From positions 1 through 47,734 of the forward strand of contig JBNGIS010038894.1 of NCBI GenBank assembly GCA_049999725.1: 47,734 nt of DNA, given 5' to 3'. The translations under genes were made by a program, and so were the position numbers. The notes under the pieces are model-generated. The model made no database searches. It was given only the letters and a program-made list of their open reading frames with translations, and was not told where the DNA came from. The DNA is from Haplomitrium mnioides (lineage: Eukaryota > Marchantiophyta > Haplomitriopsida > Calobryales). Shown piece by piece: positions 1 to 10,848 of this stretch (position 1 is its first letter; each line of letters starts with the position of its first letter).

Positions 1-156
1 TAGAGTTTGTTGCAAAAATAGAACGTTTACAGTCTGTATCCTCGATTATAGAAGTGTGAACCCTATGAGCGTATAGACTTTGATTTGCAAGCAAAACGTA
101 CAACGTAAAAAACCTCTTCTACGGAACATAAAACCTAGCTTATTGTTAGTCTTTGT

Positions 157-364
157 TGTGGAATGTTGAGATGGTGAGTTTGAATTCTGATGCGCGCATG
201 GACTTTGGGGTGGAGTGTTTAGATGGTGAGTTTGGATTCCTATGCGCGCCTAGACTTTGGAGTGGAGTGTTCAATTGGTGAGTTTGGATTCTTATGCACG
301 TATAGACTTTGGGGTGGGGTGTTCACTTGTTGAGCTTGGATTCCTATGCGCGCATAGACTTTGG
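157..364 (+). repeat. 52-base tandem repeat, four units, carrying the palindrome
   Basis: Four units start at about 157, 209, 261 and 313. Each reads roughly ggtggagtgtt, then ggtgagtttggattc, then a palindrome variant (tatgcgcgcatag in the last unit), then actttgg. The equivalent place in copy A (near 6270-6320) has one unit only, so the array expanded in copy D after the copies diverged. Confidence 0.9.
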
Positions 365-616
365 GGGTGGAAGTACACGTCTTCCAAAAGTTCTACTTCT
401 CAAGCATAACCCTTAAGCTTCTTCATACAAAGTCTACCGATTACAACTTTGTTTGTACACAAGTTATAGACTCTTTTATAGATCTTGAGACCTTTGTTTG
501 GTTGAATCAAGTCTAAAACTTGGACATGTTTCTTGTTTACAATCTTAATTCAATCTCCTTAGTTACTGTCTTTTTGATTCTAAATTATGATACGTTTCCG
601 TATATGCTTCCTTGAA

Positions 617-716
617 NNNNNNNNNNNNNNNNNNNNNNNNNNNNNNNNNNNNNNNNNNNNNNNNNNNNNNNNNNNNNNNNNNNNNNNNNNNNNNNNNNNN
701 NNNNNNNNNNNNNNNN
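617..716. other. Scaffold gap of 100 N
   Basis: A run of exactly 100 N, so a placeholder of unknown true size. Open frames that cross it are artefacts. Confidence 0.99.
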
Positions 717-1209
717 GCAAACTCATTCCCTTGACTTCTAGTCCCTTTAGGCTTTTTCTTTGTATTTTGTAATATTTTTCCAATAAAAAAGTTCAAAAAA
801 GTACTATGTCTACGCGCACCTAAAGTTTGTGCAATTAAACATATTTCAAAATAGTTTCTTGCGATGTGTATTTAAACTTTTGGGCTTAGAATTGTAATCA
901 ATGATAAATGCAATTTTTTGATGAAAACTTACCATAATTTTTATACTTTTAAACAAATTTGAGTTTTCTAATATTTTCATAAAAACTAGTAATATTGATT
1001 GATTTTGTATAACAAAATTGACTTTTGCTCTATCATGCTTGTTGAAACGACCAAAAACAAATCCAAAAAACTCATGTACTTTTTGTTTTTTAAAATTAAC
1101 CTCGTTTTTTTATGTTTTTTGATATGAAAAATCACAATTTTTCCAAAAAAAAAAAAGTTCATGTTTTGAGTAGTCTATTCCTGGTTCAGAGTAGCGTGTG
1201 TTAATTTAT

Positions 1210-1613
1210 AGATAAGATATGAGTGCTTGCAATGTTTAAACATCGCTTAAAAATTTTATTTTGAGTAAATTTTTAAGATTTTTGAGGTTAAATACCTTTT
1301 TAACATTGTAAGAAAACATTAAAATATGGTCATTTAAGTTTAATATGTCTTTTTAATATTCTATGTAGGTTGCTTATCTTACTTAGATATAATATTTTGA
1401 AATTTACTTTTTTGCAAAATATTGAGCATAACTTTTTTTTTTGAAATACTATAAGTAACTGAATAAAGCAAATTTCAATTTAAAGAAAAAACTTTCAATA
1501 AAAAAAATTCACAACTATGAAAAAATGTAATTTTTGAAGCAAAAATTTGAAAATTATTATTTTTAAAAAGAAAATCAAACAAAAACTCAATAGTGGTTGT
1601 TAGCTCAAAATAA
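1210..1613 (+). mobile_element. Gene-2-side terminal fragment of the element family
   Basis: This AT-rich stretch is the reverse complement of about 40571-40990, the gene-2-side end of copy C. Shared landmarks include ggttgcttatctta and aatattttgaaatttac. It ends near 1613 in a decayed terminus (aaaactcaatagtggttgttagctcaaaa), matching aaacttagtagtggttcatagttcaaag in copy C. No gene is present in it. It abuts the terminus of copy D almost directly, so two different ends of the family meet here. Confidence 0.65.
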
Positions 1614-2580
1614 TAGATGATATTCTATTGCTTATTTCTAAAAAAAAATTAGGAAATGTAAAGAAAATGTACCACACAATAAAGCAAGAAAAGTTGGCTA
1701 GTGTGTTGATCACCAAGTTATTTTGTAGAAACTAATAGTAAACCACAAACATATTTTGAAAATTTAAAATGATCTCTCCAACCATGGAAACTAATCATAA
1801 ACGAGTAACATACTTTGAAACCCGCAATGATCTTATCAAAAGATTGATTCATTGGGTAGATAGACGACATTATTTTCATAAAAAAGATGGTTTATGCTTA
1901 GGAAAAATGTTAAATCATATATGTATTTACACATATACATCATTTCAATACTTTATCAAAGATCATCATTGATCTTCAATAGTAGAAAGAGATGTTGGAA
2001 TACATAAAAAAAAAAAAAAACAAAGAAGTTATTGCACACAATAAAAGAAAATGGTGAAGTTATTTGAGGTTTGATTTTTGTTCAAATTAAACTATAGATT
2101 CCTACATAAATCTCAACAATACTATATTACGTAGTAGAGTTTTATATGAAGCACATAACTCAACATTGTGTAGATATATTAGCATTTAATAGACCTTAGA
2201 GAATCTTCAATAGGTTTATTATTAGCCTAAGATGCACAATGATATAGAGAAATATATTCAAAGTTGTATAACATAAGAGCAAAATAAACCTACTAATTTG
2301 AATTGTGGAGATTTAATACATTCATTATCCACAGTATGTAAATACTTTGAGCATATGAGTATATATACTATATAAGAACTACTTTTTAGCTCTACAAATT
2401 GTGATGTTATTGTTATTGTGGTATGAAAGCTAAGTTAATTAAATCATATTTAACCAAAGACAAAACGAGCCATCATTTTAAAGCTAGCTTGTATCTAACT
2501 AAAATTATTGTACTCTTATTATAGTATATTGAAAGGTCTTATTTTGGATTACAAAACTCAATTTGCTAGCATATTTTAGC
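1614..2580. other. Unannotated AT-rich stretch
   Basis: I see no gene, RNA gene or clear repeat here. Short open frames (for example 1769-1972) have no recognisable motif. The downstream part may be more decayed pol sequence of the integrase fragment that follows. Confidence 0.5.
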
Positions 2581-2804
2581 AAACTATCTTTGGTCTTCTC
2601 AAAACCAAGTCAACATATGTACGACATATCATCTAGAATCCAAGAACCAAATTGAGTGTGTTAGTCATATAATTAAAGATATTTTGCAACTGTTCTTGCT
2701 AGCCAAACAAGAAGAATTGAATTGGTTGTTTAGTCTTCTTGAGTTTTCTTACAACAACTTGCAGAAAAACTCTATTCGAGTCATATATTTAGGCACCACA
2801 TGGT
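2581..2804 (+). pseudogene. Ty3/gypsy integrase core fragment
   Basis: The plus-strand frame beginning at 2609 reads TTYHLESKNQIECVSHIIKD and continues through LNWLFSLLEFSYNN to a stop at 2802-2804. This matches the last part of the Ty3/gypsy integrase core, where families usually read TAYHPQTDGQTE, then a W, then EFAYN. The spacing of these blocks is right. Upstream the frame is broken by stops and only weak similarity remains. No LTR, primer site or other pol domain could be attached to it, so it is an isolated fragment in the 4.2 kb between copies D and A. Confidence 0.8.
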
Positions 2805-3362
2805 GAAAATTCAACTACTCTTGAAAATTTATCTCCTCCATCAATCTTAATTACCTTTAAGAGGTGAGCAACCAACAAGCTTCTTGAACAAATTCATACT
2901 AGCATATTTAAACCAAAACCCATCTTGAGAATACTCATAGCCAACAAAAAAACATGCTGATGTTCATTGCTACTAGGTCTCTAATCTATTAGCTACAAGA
3001 GCATCAAGGAGCGAAAATAAAAAGCAAATTGACTAACAAGTTGAGGGCAATCAGAAACAGGTCTTGTTTTTGTTTTTGATCAGAATTTGGTTAATGATTA
3101 ATCATTGTAAAGTAATCTTGACTTTGAGATATCCAAGAACAAAGTATCATTTCTCCATGGAGCTATATTAGGTTCAAATCATTTGGAAAAATTTTAGAAG
3201 TTCAAAATGGTGCTATTAGCCAAATTTTGCCCAATTTTTTTTTTTTTAAATGACATCTAATTCTAGTTTTTTTTTTTTTTTTTAGGTCTGGATTTCTTTT
3301 GCAACTAAAATAACGTGAAATAAAGATCTATTAAGTTCAAATTACTAGAAGAAAATAATGTC
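2805..3362. other. Unannotated stretch, possibly pol tail
   Basis: This follows the integrase fragment and includes homopolymer T tracts at 3234-3247 and 3269-3283. No gene or structured repeat could be supported. Confidence 0.4.
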
Positions 3363-4200
3363 TTATATGGCATACACAATGACCCTAAAATGCATCATTT
3401 TAACCAAATAGTGATGCAAAAAATTTCCTCTTTCCAAGTGTGCTGTATCATACATTCACATCATTGTCATTTTAGAAACTAAAAAACGATGCAAAGTCCA
3501 AAATGGCCAAACATCTGAAATGACCTCAAAAACACACCATTAATGGCAATATAATTTCACTGCTCAAAGCTGTCTACTGTAGCTATAACCAATCATCAAC
3601 AAACACGTGTGGTGCTATAGTTAATGCTGCATTTTTCAACACAATAAACAATGACTACTGTCATCTAATAACAATTTGACCATGGCATCATTTGATTTAA
3701 AATATTTGGTCATTTGTCACATAATTTAAATGACCAATTGGAAAATGCAATGAGAGAGCAATATGTGGCATGTTGAATTATAATGAATAGATGCCACATA
3801 TTATAGTGAAGAGCAATGAAAAGAGAACATATATATTGTTGAAGACCAATGAATGATTGACATGTGTCATATTGAAAAAGTTATGTGGTCATTTTGGACC
3901 TTATCTAAATGACTATAGGTGCAACTTGTCATTGTATGACATGTGGTTGGAGACTATTATTATTTTTGACATGACCAAAATGACTGAATAGAGTCATTTT
4001 GGACTATCAAAATGCCCATTATTTAGGATGGCTTAAATGATGGACAACATCTACCATATAAAGCGACCTATCAATGTATGATATGTGTTTCGAGATTGCG
4101 GTCATTTTGGACAAGACCAAAAATTAACATGGAGTTGTTTTGGATTGTCAAAATTTGGGAGGATGGTTTTAATGACAAATAACATGAGTCATGTATGACA
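3363..4200. repeat. Dense short-motif region (GTCAT/ATGAC words)
   Basis: The word GTCAT or its complement ATGAC recurs many times in both orientations. It is often extended to ggtcattttggac (near 3888, 3980 and 4102) or paired as GTCATnnATGAC-like words. No frame is open across it. Dense short words in both orientations are typical of the subterminal regions of some DNA transposons, but I cannot identify termini, so the class is undetermined. Confidence 0.5.
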
Positions 4201-5377
4201 AATAATATACTTCTTTTTTTTCTAATATCTTTGTTAACAATGATGTCTATAAACTAAATTTTATGTAGCAAAATGTAATAATTTGCATTATTTTTCACCA
4301 TCTATTCCTTACTAAATTCATTAGAGTCTAGTAGTATCTAGCATAATCCACCCATTTAAAGAGGTGCATGAATAATTGCTGGTCTTGGCACTTCATCTAC
4401 ACTAAGCACCAATGGAAAACATCTCCAAGTCATTAATAAGGCTGAATTTACAAAAACTCAAATCTAAGTTCATGAATGCAATTTAAAAGTTAGGAAATAC
4501 TTAGCCTTCCTTGCTATATATGAACAAAATTAGTAGCATAGAATGACAATGGTGACAAGACACCAACATGTTGCTAAAAAACATCTTTCAAAGACACCAA
4601 CATGTTGCTAGAAAACACCTTTTATGAACAGAAACACACTCAACTTGTATTAATAGCCATAAGCTATGCAATGGTTACAAGAATGGGAGCAAAATAGAGT
4701 TGCTGCAATATTTATCTTAGCAAGGTTCTTTTTTTCCTCTTCAATGGTCCTATGTAATTCACCAAACTCAAAGATTAAAAAAAAAACACTTTTAATTTGA
4801 AAAAGCTGATGCAAAAGAGTAATCAAACATTGAAGAGAAAAAACACCAAAAGAATACTTATCACCTACACAAAAAGAGAAAATTGTTTCTTGCAGATTTT
4901 AAGAGTCCTTGTAGCATCAATATTATTAGCTTTCAAAGTAAGAAGATTTCTCTTGTGTTTGTTTAAGACTCTCTATGTTCCAATGCAAGAAAGTTGTGCA
5001 CCAATCAATTGTCTGATAGCTTCATATTCTTCTTTATGATGAATTTCAAATTTTCTTTCCTTGAGCTAAACCTTGTGGTCTTCTATATCAGCTTGAGTCT
5101 GCTATGTCTTTTTCTTAGTTTGGTGCTTCATTGGTGTAGTTAAACACTTCTTGCTAGGTATCAAAGAACTATTTTACTATAAAACCTAGAATTAGCTCTC
5201 CCTTCTATTCTAGAGTAGTGCAATGGTTTAGCATCTACCATAGGTCTTTATTGCAAAATTGAGCCTACTAGCAGTGCTTATTAAGATGTAAATAAGTATT
5301 ATATTCCATTCACAAAGTGATTTCATACCAACCTTGAAGAAACATAGTCTAATATGACTCTATATGATACTAAAACT
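4201..5377. other. Unannotated stretch left of copy A
   Basis: An 80-codon open frame at 4797-5039 has no recognisable motif and looks like chance. A short direct repeat of acaccaacatgttgctaaaaa and its near copy lies at about 4561-4614. I see nothing else. Confidence 0.4.
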
Positions 5378-5405
5378 GCTACTTTGAACCAAGAATAGGC
5401 TACTT
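5378..5405 (+). repeat. Left terminal inverted repeat of copy A
   Basis: It starts GCTACTTTGAACCAAGAA, followed by a second GCTACT word. It matches the complement of the right end at 16829-16856, with the first 12 bases identical. The flank outside (actaaaact) does not obviously duplicate the right flank. Confidence 0.65.
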
Positions 5406-6484
5406 AAAACAATAACATTTTTTTTTGGAAAAAACGTGGGTTTTGAGCTCAAAAAACAGAGAAAACAAGGTTATTTTCTAAAAACAAAAAGTGTATAAGT
5501 TTTTGAATTTCATTTTTGGCTGTCTTAACAAGCATGATGGAGTGAGAGCCAATTTAATTATGTAAAATCAAACAATATTCTAAGTTCTTATGAAAGTATT
5601 GGAAATATCAAAATCGATGAAAAGTATAAAAACTATGGTAAGTTTTCACAAAAAACTTGCATTTATCATTGATTACAATTTGAAGCCCAAAAATTGAAAT
5701 ATAGGTCAGAAAAAACTAATTTGAAATATGTTTGGTTGCACAAACTCTATATGCACATAGACATAGTGCTCTTTGAAACATATTTTTGGAAATAAAATAA
5801 GAAAACATGAGGAAAATTCCCAAATAGACTAGAAGTCAAGGGAATGAGTTTGGAATCATAAGCAAAAAAACCAACAAAACAAAACATTGCATGGATTTAT
5901 GAGCTCTATTTTCAAGCTCAAGCAAGAAAGAAGCTTTTATTTGTAGTTGAAAATCCATTCACGCAAAAGTTAGAGTGGGCATTAAAAAGAAGGTTTCAGC
6001 AGCTAAAAAATATTTTGTAATTTAGAGAAACATATACACAAAGGAAACATAATTCGAAATCAAAAAAGCAATGGCTAGAGAGATTTAATTAAGAAAGTAG
6101 ACAAGAAACATCTCCAAGTTTTTGACTAGATTCTACCAAAAAAAGGTTTCGAGTTTTAAAAGAGAGTCTTTGACCAATGTAGAATCTAAGTTCTTAATGG
6201 TAGTCTTTGTATGTAGAAGCTTGATGGTTGTATATCAAAAATAGAATGTGTTGAAGGCTAGAACTTCCACCCCAAAGTCTATGCGCGCATAGGAATCCGA
6301 GCTCACCATCTTAACACTGCACAACAAAGATTATCAAGAACCTAGGTTTTATATTATGTAGAATAATTTTTACACGCACAAGGTTTCAACTTGCGAATCA
6401 AAGTTTATGCGTGCATAGGGTTCAAACTTCTACAACCAATGATACAAGAGCTAAATGTTCTATTGTTTTTGCAACAAACTCTAA
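5378..6484 (+). repeat. Inverted-repeat arm matching 1-1195
   Basis: This is the non-coding gene-1-side end of copy A and the mirror image of copy D. It holds palindrome variants at about 6280-6295 (tatgcgcgcatagg) and 6407-6420. The arms are separated by 4.2 kb of unrelated sequence, so this is two inverted copies rather than one hairpin. Confidence 0.8.
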
Positions 6485-8538
6485 GCACGTTAAAGATTTT
6501 GTTTCTTTTTTCGGAATCTAAAAGTAAAATAGGCATAAAGCTCTACATTTGAGTCAAAATGCACTAAAGGTTTTCAATTTTACATCAAAGTCCCTACAAG
6601 CAAAAGATAAGTAGTCAATTTGGGTAGATGTTGTAGCAATACAATAACCTTAAACTCTTCTAGAAAGCAATAAAGAAGGAAAGAATATACCTACATTCTG
6701 GATAAGAAAATATTTTACAAACCAAATGAAAATACTAACTAAAGATTCAAGTTTCATTTACAAAAAATAACATTCAATTTGGAATGATTTACACTAAAAA
6801 AATCAAGGTGGCAGATAAATTGAACAAATTGTCTCCTAATAATCTCATGTACTTAATAAAATAATAATCTTAAATTTAAATATAATTGAAGGTACATAGT
6901 ATACATTGAGGCTCTAAAATGACTTTAGTAATTTGTATTGACTTCTTCAGATTCAGCTTGAGAAGATTCATCAAGATTTACACAATTTGTCTTTGTGTTA
7001 ATAACATTGATTGAATCTCTTTCAAACATATTAAGATTGATTGCTTTTTGTCCTTTGTACTCAAATAGATTTGATTTAATAGTGGCTAGAGTGGTTTTCT
7101 TCAATTGGTTTTTTTGAGTTAGAAGAAATCTCAAGGATAGAATTGGAATTTTTGTCACATCAAGTACATCAATGTGTAAATTGGATTTGCGTTTCCCTTT
7201 TGTTGGTACTATTTTTTCTGGAAAGTATTATCCAGAAAATGCATCCTCAGCTTCATAAGCAAACCATTGAACACGTACTTGTTTTGGGTTTGGAGGTTCT
7301 TCCTTATCAAATGACAAAACTTGGAGGACTTTGACAACCCAAAATGGTCTGCCCTTTGGATCCAAAGATGCAACAACGTAAATAAACATTCTAGCTTTCA
7401 CCTCATATAGATTGCCAAATTTGTGCTCATATTGGGTGTTGTCCAAAAAAATCCCTTCTCGAGGCCTAGGTGCTTCATCATAGATTGCTCAATGTGTAGA
7501 AAGTATTTGTTGTACTAGAGTATCTTCTTCAGTCTTTTGAGCTTTAAACTAAGAACCTATACGAACATTTTGAGAATCATTGCAAGTGTTTGTCGATTGT
7601 GGAGGTGGAAAGGTGAATTTTGCTTTGAGTCTTTGTTTTTTTTTAAACAAAGTAGGCGGCAATCTCTTATTGAGTAAGAAGAAATCCATTTCACCATTGA
7701 ATATCGGAATCTGTAAAGAACTTGTAGTAGTTCTCACTTATATTGTTCTTTATTGCAAAGACCACTTTCTCGACATCAACTTCTCTTTCTTCCTTTTAAG
7801 ATCATTTGATTTCAGAATATGCCTTGAGAGGAATCAACATTGAACTTTGAATTTCTCTGTCCACTTCAGGTAGGCACTTGAGTTGACAAAAACCATCTCA
7901 AAATAGCCAAAATTCATCTATCAAAAATTGTTTGCTCCAAGTCTTTGTGATGGAATCATTCAACTAGAACTTGAATTGTTGATTAAAGGTAACATCATGC
8001 ATCCTTTGAACCATAGAAGGACATTGTTGCAAAAACATTTTGAAATCTCAAGTTTCTATTAAAAGAAGATTTATGATTATAGAATAATTGTACCGTCTCG
8101 CTAAGACCCATAATCATGAAAGCTTTGACACGTTTCAAATGTGTTGAGAATCAGCTGAATATTTGATCAATTTGATCATAAGTATGACCAACCATGAGAA
8201 ATCCCACCTTGATTTTTCAAAAAAACATTCTTGGCTATAAGGAGACTAAGATATTCAAATAAGATGGAATTCTCATTCTCTCATGTCATATTGTCCAATT
8301 GAAGATGCAAAGTTAGAGGCAGCGGCCTTTCAAAGTCACATAATATTTTGTTGAGCACAGTAATTGTCAAAATCGAATTGCTTCTTAAGTTTTCGTAGGA
8401 TACGAAAACCCTTGAAGAAAATGTATGATTGAATATTAAAGCACCAACAACATGCACACCTACCAAACAATCTTTATCAATGTTTTTCTGGTGGCAAAAG
8501 CGAGTGTGAAATAGTTGTTTTCTTTTGATCCATTTTAT

Positions 8539-8543
8539 CAATG
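8539..8543. repeat. Target-site duplication CAATG, left
   Basis: Exact partner of 10729-10733. The five-base length is normal for Ty3/gypsy insertion. Confidence 0.9.
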
Positions 8544-8803
8544 TGTAACACTACACATATACATTGCACACCAAAAATTAGCACAAACATATACAAGAGT
8601 AGCGTATAAAGAACTTCAAGAACCCACAAGGTAAGAGATCTCCAACAAGACCGTCTCCCTTCTTTATATACTAAGTGAAAAGCACTTTGCTTACATAGGT
8701 GGCGAAACTCCATTGGTTCCTTTTCTATCCTCCTCTAATTGGACCACCTTTTTTCCTCTCTCATTGATTGGACCACCTTTTACTTTTATTCTCCTTTTGC
8801 ACA
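8544..8803 (-). repeat. Truncated 3' LTR of the deleted gypsy element
   Basis: This aligns with the first part of the 5' LTR (10151 to about 10390), including ttctttatatactaag (TATA on the minus strand, near 8662-8675). After about 8803 it passes directly into gag sequence. The distal U3 and the polypurine tract are gone, so the internal deletion runs from gag into U3. Confidence 0.85.
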
Positions 8804-8805
8804 AT

Positions 8806-9482
8806 CCCTAGTATTCTTTCAATTCTCTGTACAAAGGATATGGTTTCATTAACATCCTTTGGGTTGCGCATCATGACTTCCCCTCAAATCTTTCTCTTCA
8901 ATCCTTGTACAAACTTGTCAAGGGCTTTGGCTGAACTCATATCCTCGATTTGAACTTGTAGGCTCCAAAACTCTTCAATATACCTTGCAACGCTTCCTTG
9001 TTGCTCAACTCCCAAAGCTTGGTTCTTGTAATTAGAATAGAGTCTACGACTTTGAAGTTTTGTAGTAATCATTCTTTTAGAGCGCTCCACAACAGTTGTT
9101 CTCCTCGTGCATTTTTCTACCGCTCCTATCCTTGTAGCCAAATGGATGCATGCTCAATTAAAAATGACCTTGCAAATAATCCTTTCTCCAAATCCGAAGC
9201 ATGCAGATAGTATGACATGTGAACCTCCATTCAATAAACCCACCCTTCTACAACACCAACCATGCGACTTCCTCCATAAGGCTCCACTTTACACAACTTG
9301 CTCATCTTTTGTAGCAATGTTTCTCGACTTCCTTCTCCATTTTCTTGTTGTAGTTGTATTTTCACCATTTCTCCCATCAGCAGGTTTGTTTCTTGTTGAC
9401 TTGCTATAAGAGCTGCTTGAAGCTCCTCCAACTTGGCCATCATCCAAGCTCTTTTTTCAGGATTGCTAGAGTTTGCCTCCAT
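8806..9482 (-). pseudogene. gag of the deleted gypsy element
   Basis: The start codon at 9482 opens MEANSSNPEKRAWMMAKLEE, a Gln- and Glu-rich, coiled-coil-like N-terminus. Farther on the frame reads GVEQQGSVARYIEEFWSL and SSAKALDKFVQGLKRKI, the typical gypsy gag pattern of Q-x-GSV-x-Y-x-x-EF followed by ALDKFVxGLK. After KRKI there is a stop, then EVMMRNPKDVNETISFVQRI continues in frame until the deletion junction near 8806. The middle (9230-9141) needs frame changes. No zinc knuckle or protease remains. It is not functional. Confidence 0.85.
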
Positions 9483-10137
9483 GGTTTTTCTATCACAACT
9501 TAGCTACGAGCGACTTATACAAAAACAAATATATACACATTCCAATTATGTAGAATAGGTAAAATAAAAGGTTTAGTTGAGGCTTAGCCTAACACTAACT
9601 CACAAAACCTCTCTCTCCAAACTTACAAACAAGGAAATCTCGTTGCGTTTGTTTGGGTGTTACTCGAATAGAAATATGGCACTTGGAGTTGAACTCGTCT
9701 AGAGGAGCTTGGTTCAAATCCATTATCTACCTACCATAAAACATAAATAAAACACTACCACGTAACACCATAGTTTACTACAGGTAAGATAATAGACTCT
9801 CTTGATTCCATTACAAAAACCATAACATCATCTCCAAAATTATACACTAAAAATTGACGAAAGAAATGTTTGTCAATGTTAAACACACGAATATTAAAGG
9901 GATTCAATAGAGGAATTCTAGGAGGTACAAATGCTCCTCTATCCAATAGCTATCATAGCATCAAGTCAAACTTCTTATCTTCATTTTAAAAAGATGGGAT
10001 ATCTGCTATTTTTTATTCATGAAAACTTGAAAGCTTGACTCTCTTGGAGTTCAAGCAAAGTGGAGATTCCACTACTCCAAGAGGTCTTTAGTGCTTCTCC
10101 AAAGAGGGGTAGTCCACACTTCTTTAGAGAAGACCAA

Positions 10138-10149
10138 GCTCTGATACCA
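10138..10149 (-). promoter_or_regulatory. Primer-binding site, initiator Met tRNA type
   Basis: The minus strand reads TGGTATCAGAGC, the common plant retrotransposon primer site complementary to the 3' end of initiator Met tRNA. One base separates it from the LTR edge at 10151. This fixes the element's direction. Confidence 0.95.
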
Positions 10150-10150
10150 T

Positions 10151-10728
10151 TGCAACACTACACACATACATTGCACACCAAAAATTAGCACAAACACATA
10201 CAAGAGTAACACATAAAGAACTTCAAGAACTCACAAGGTAAGAGATCCCCAACAAAGCCCTCTCCCTTCTTTATATACTAAGTGAAAAGCACTTTGCTTA
10301 CATAGGTGGCAAAACCCCATTGGTTCCTTTTCTATCCTCCTCTAATTGGACCACCCTGTACTTTTATTCTCCTTCTACCACGTGTACTTATCTTTAGAAC
10401 CTTCTATTTCCCTTTAGTTCTTCTTTTGCCATGTGTCCTTATCTTAGAACCTTCTATTTGCTTTAATCCTCCGCTTGCCATGTGTCTTTATCCTCTTCTA
10501 AAGTGCCTTTTCTTTCACTTTAATTCGTTGACTTCCTCTCCTCTTGCCACGTGTCGCTTTCTCTATAATAGCACTCACTTTAATTCGTTGACTTTCTCTC
10601 TTCTTGCAACGCGTCACTTTCTCTATAATAGCACTCGCTTTTTGATACTCTAACTTAGTAATGGCTTTCTAGATATAGTTGTCATTATTTTTTTTAGTTC
10701 TTGTTTACTAAAGTTAGTGACCGTTACA
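10151..10728 (-). repeat. Complete 5' LTR, 578 bases
   Basis: On the plus strand it runs from tgcaacacta to gttaca, with TG and CA ends. The minus-strand TATA box (cttagtatataaag) lies near 10269-10282. Upstream of it, U3 holds a tandem array with five copies of a gccacgtgtc-like word. Confidence 0.92.
10377..10640 (-). promoter_or_regulatory. U3 tandem array of G-box-like words
   Basis: Five related words sit at 10378 (ccacgtgt), 10428 (gccatgtgtc), 10477 (gccatgtgtc), 10546 (gccacgtgtc) and 10606 (gcaacgcgtc), spaced about 50-70 bases. Two contain CACGTG, the plant G-box core bound by bZIP and bHLH factors. They lie within larger imperfect tandem repeats (agaaccttctattt; tttctctataatagcactc) upstream of the LTR TATA box, where an enhancer is expected. 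Confidence 0.7.
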
Positions 10729-10733
10729 CAATG
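10729..10733. repeat. Target-site duplication CAATG, right
   Basis: Exact partner of 8539-8543, immediately outside the gttaca end of the 5' LTR. Confidence 0.9.
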
Positions 10734-10848
10734 ACAATTCCTAAGTACTTTTGACTATCGACATAGCATTTTCTTTGATGATTTGTAAGTTATGCTATTT
10801 CTTTCATTTGTTGGTCACGATGAAGAAATAGTTGGTGATTATATTTGA

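Larger units (their letters stand above)
1..1195 (-). mobile_element. Copy D: gene-1-side end of the two-gene element, inverted
   Basis: This stretch is the reverse complement of 5378-6484, the left end of copy A. The match can be followed from the window edge (the word gtttgttgcaaaaat at 5-19 against its complement near 6460-6480) through the AT-rich body to the terminus. The terminus reads, outward to inward, GCTACTCTGAACC and lies at 1195. Copy D therefore runs leftward out of the window, and its gene 1 would lie off the left edge. It contains a scaffold gap and a 52-base tandem array that is only a single unit in copy A. No coding sequence is visible. The exact outer boundary is not confirmed by a target duplication. 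Confidence 0.7.
8544..10728 (-). mobile_element. Deleted Ty3/gypsy LTR retrotransposon inside gene 1
   Basis: Minus-strand element with a complete 5' LTR (10151-10728), a primer site, gag, and a truncated 3' LTR (8544 to about 8803). Both LTRs start, on the plus strand, with tg(t/c)aacactacac. The 5' LTR ends gttaca, the inverse of tgtaac. Five bases, CAATG, flank both sides (8539-8543 and 10729-10733). All of pol and the upstream half of the 3' LTR are missing. Removing the element plus one CAATG joins YLGIV to IDKMDQ in one open gene 1 frame, which fixes the insertion codon. Confidence 0.93.

Noticed and set aside
2930-2995. Minus-strand peptide FFVGYEYSQDGFWFKYAS as a copia integrase tail
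   Set aside because: The plus strand just upstream carries a clear gypsy integrase block. The minus-strand resemblance is short and unsupported by neighbours.
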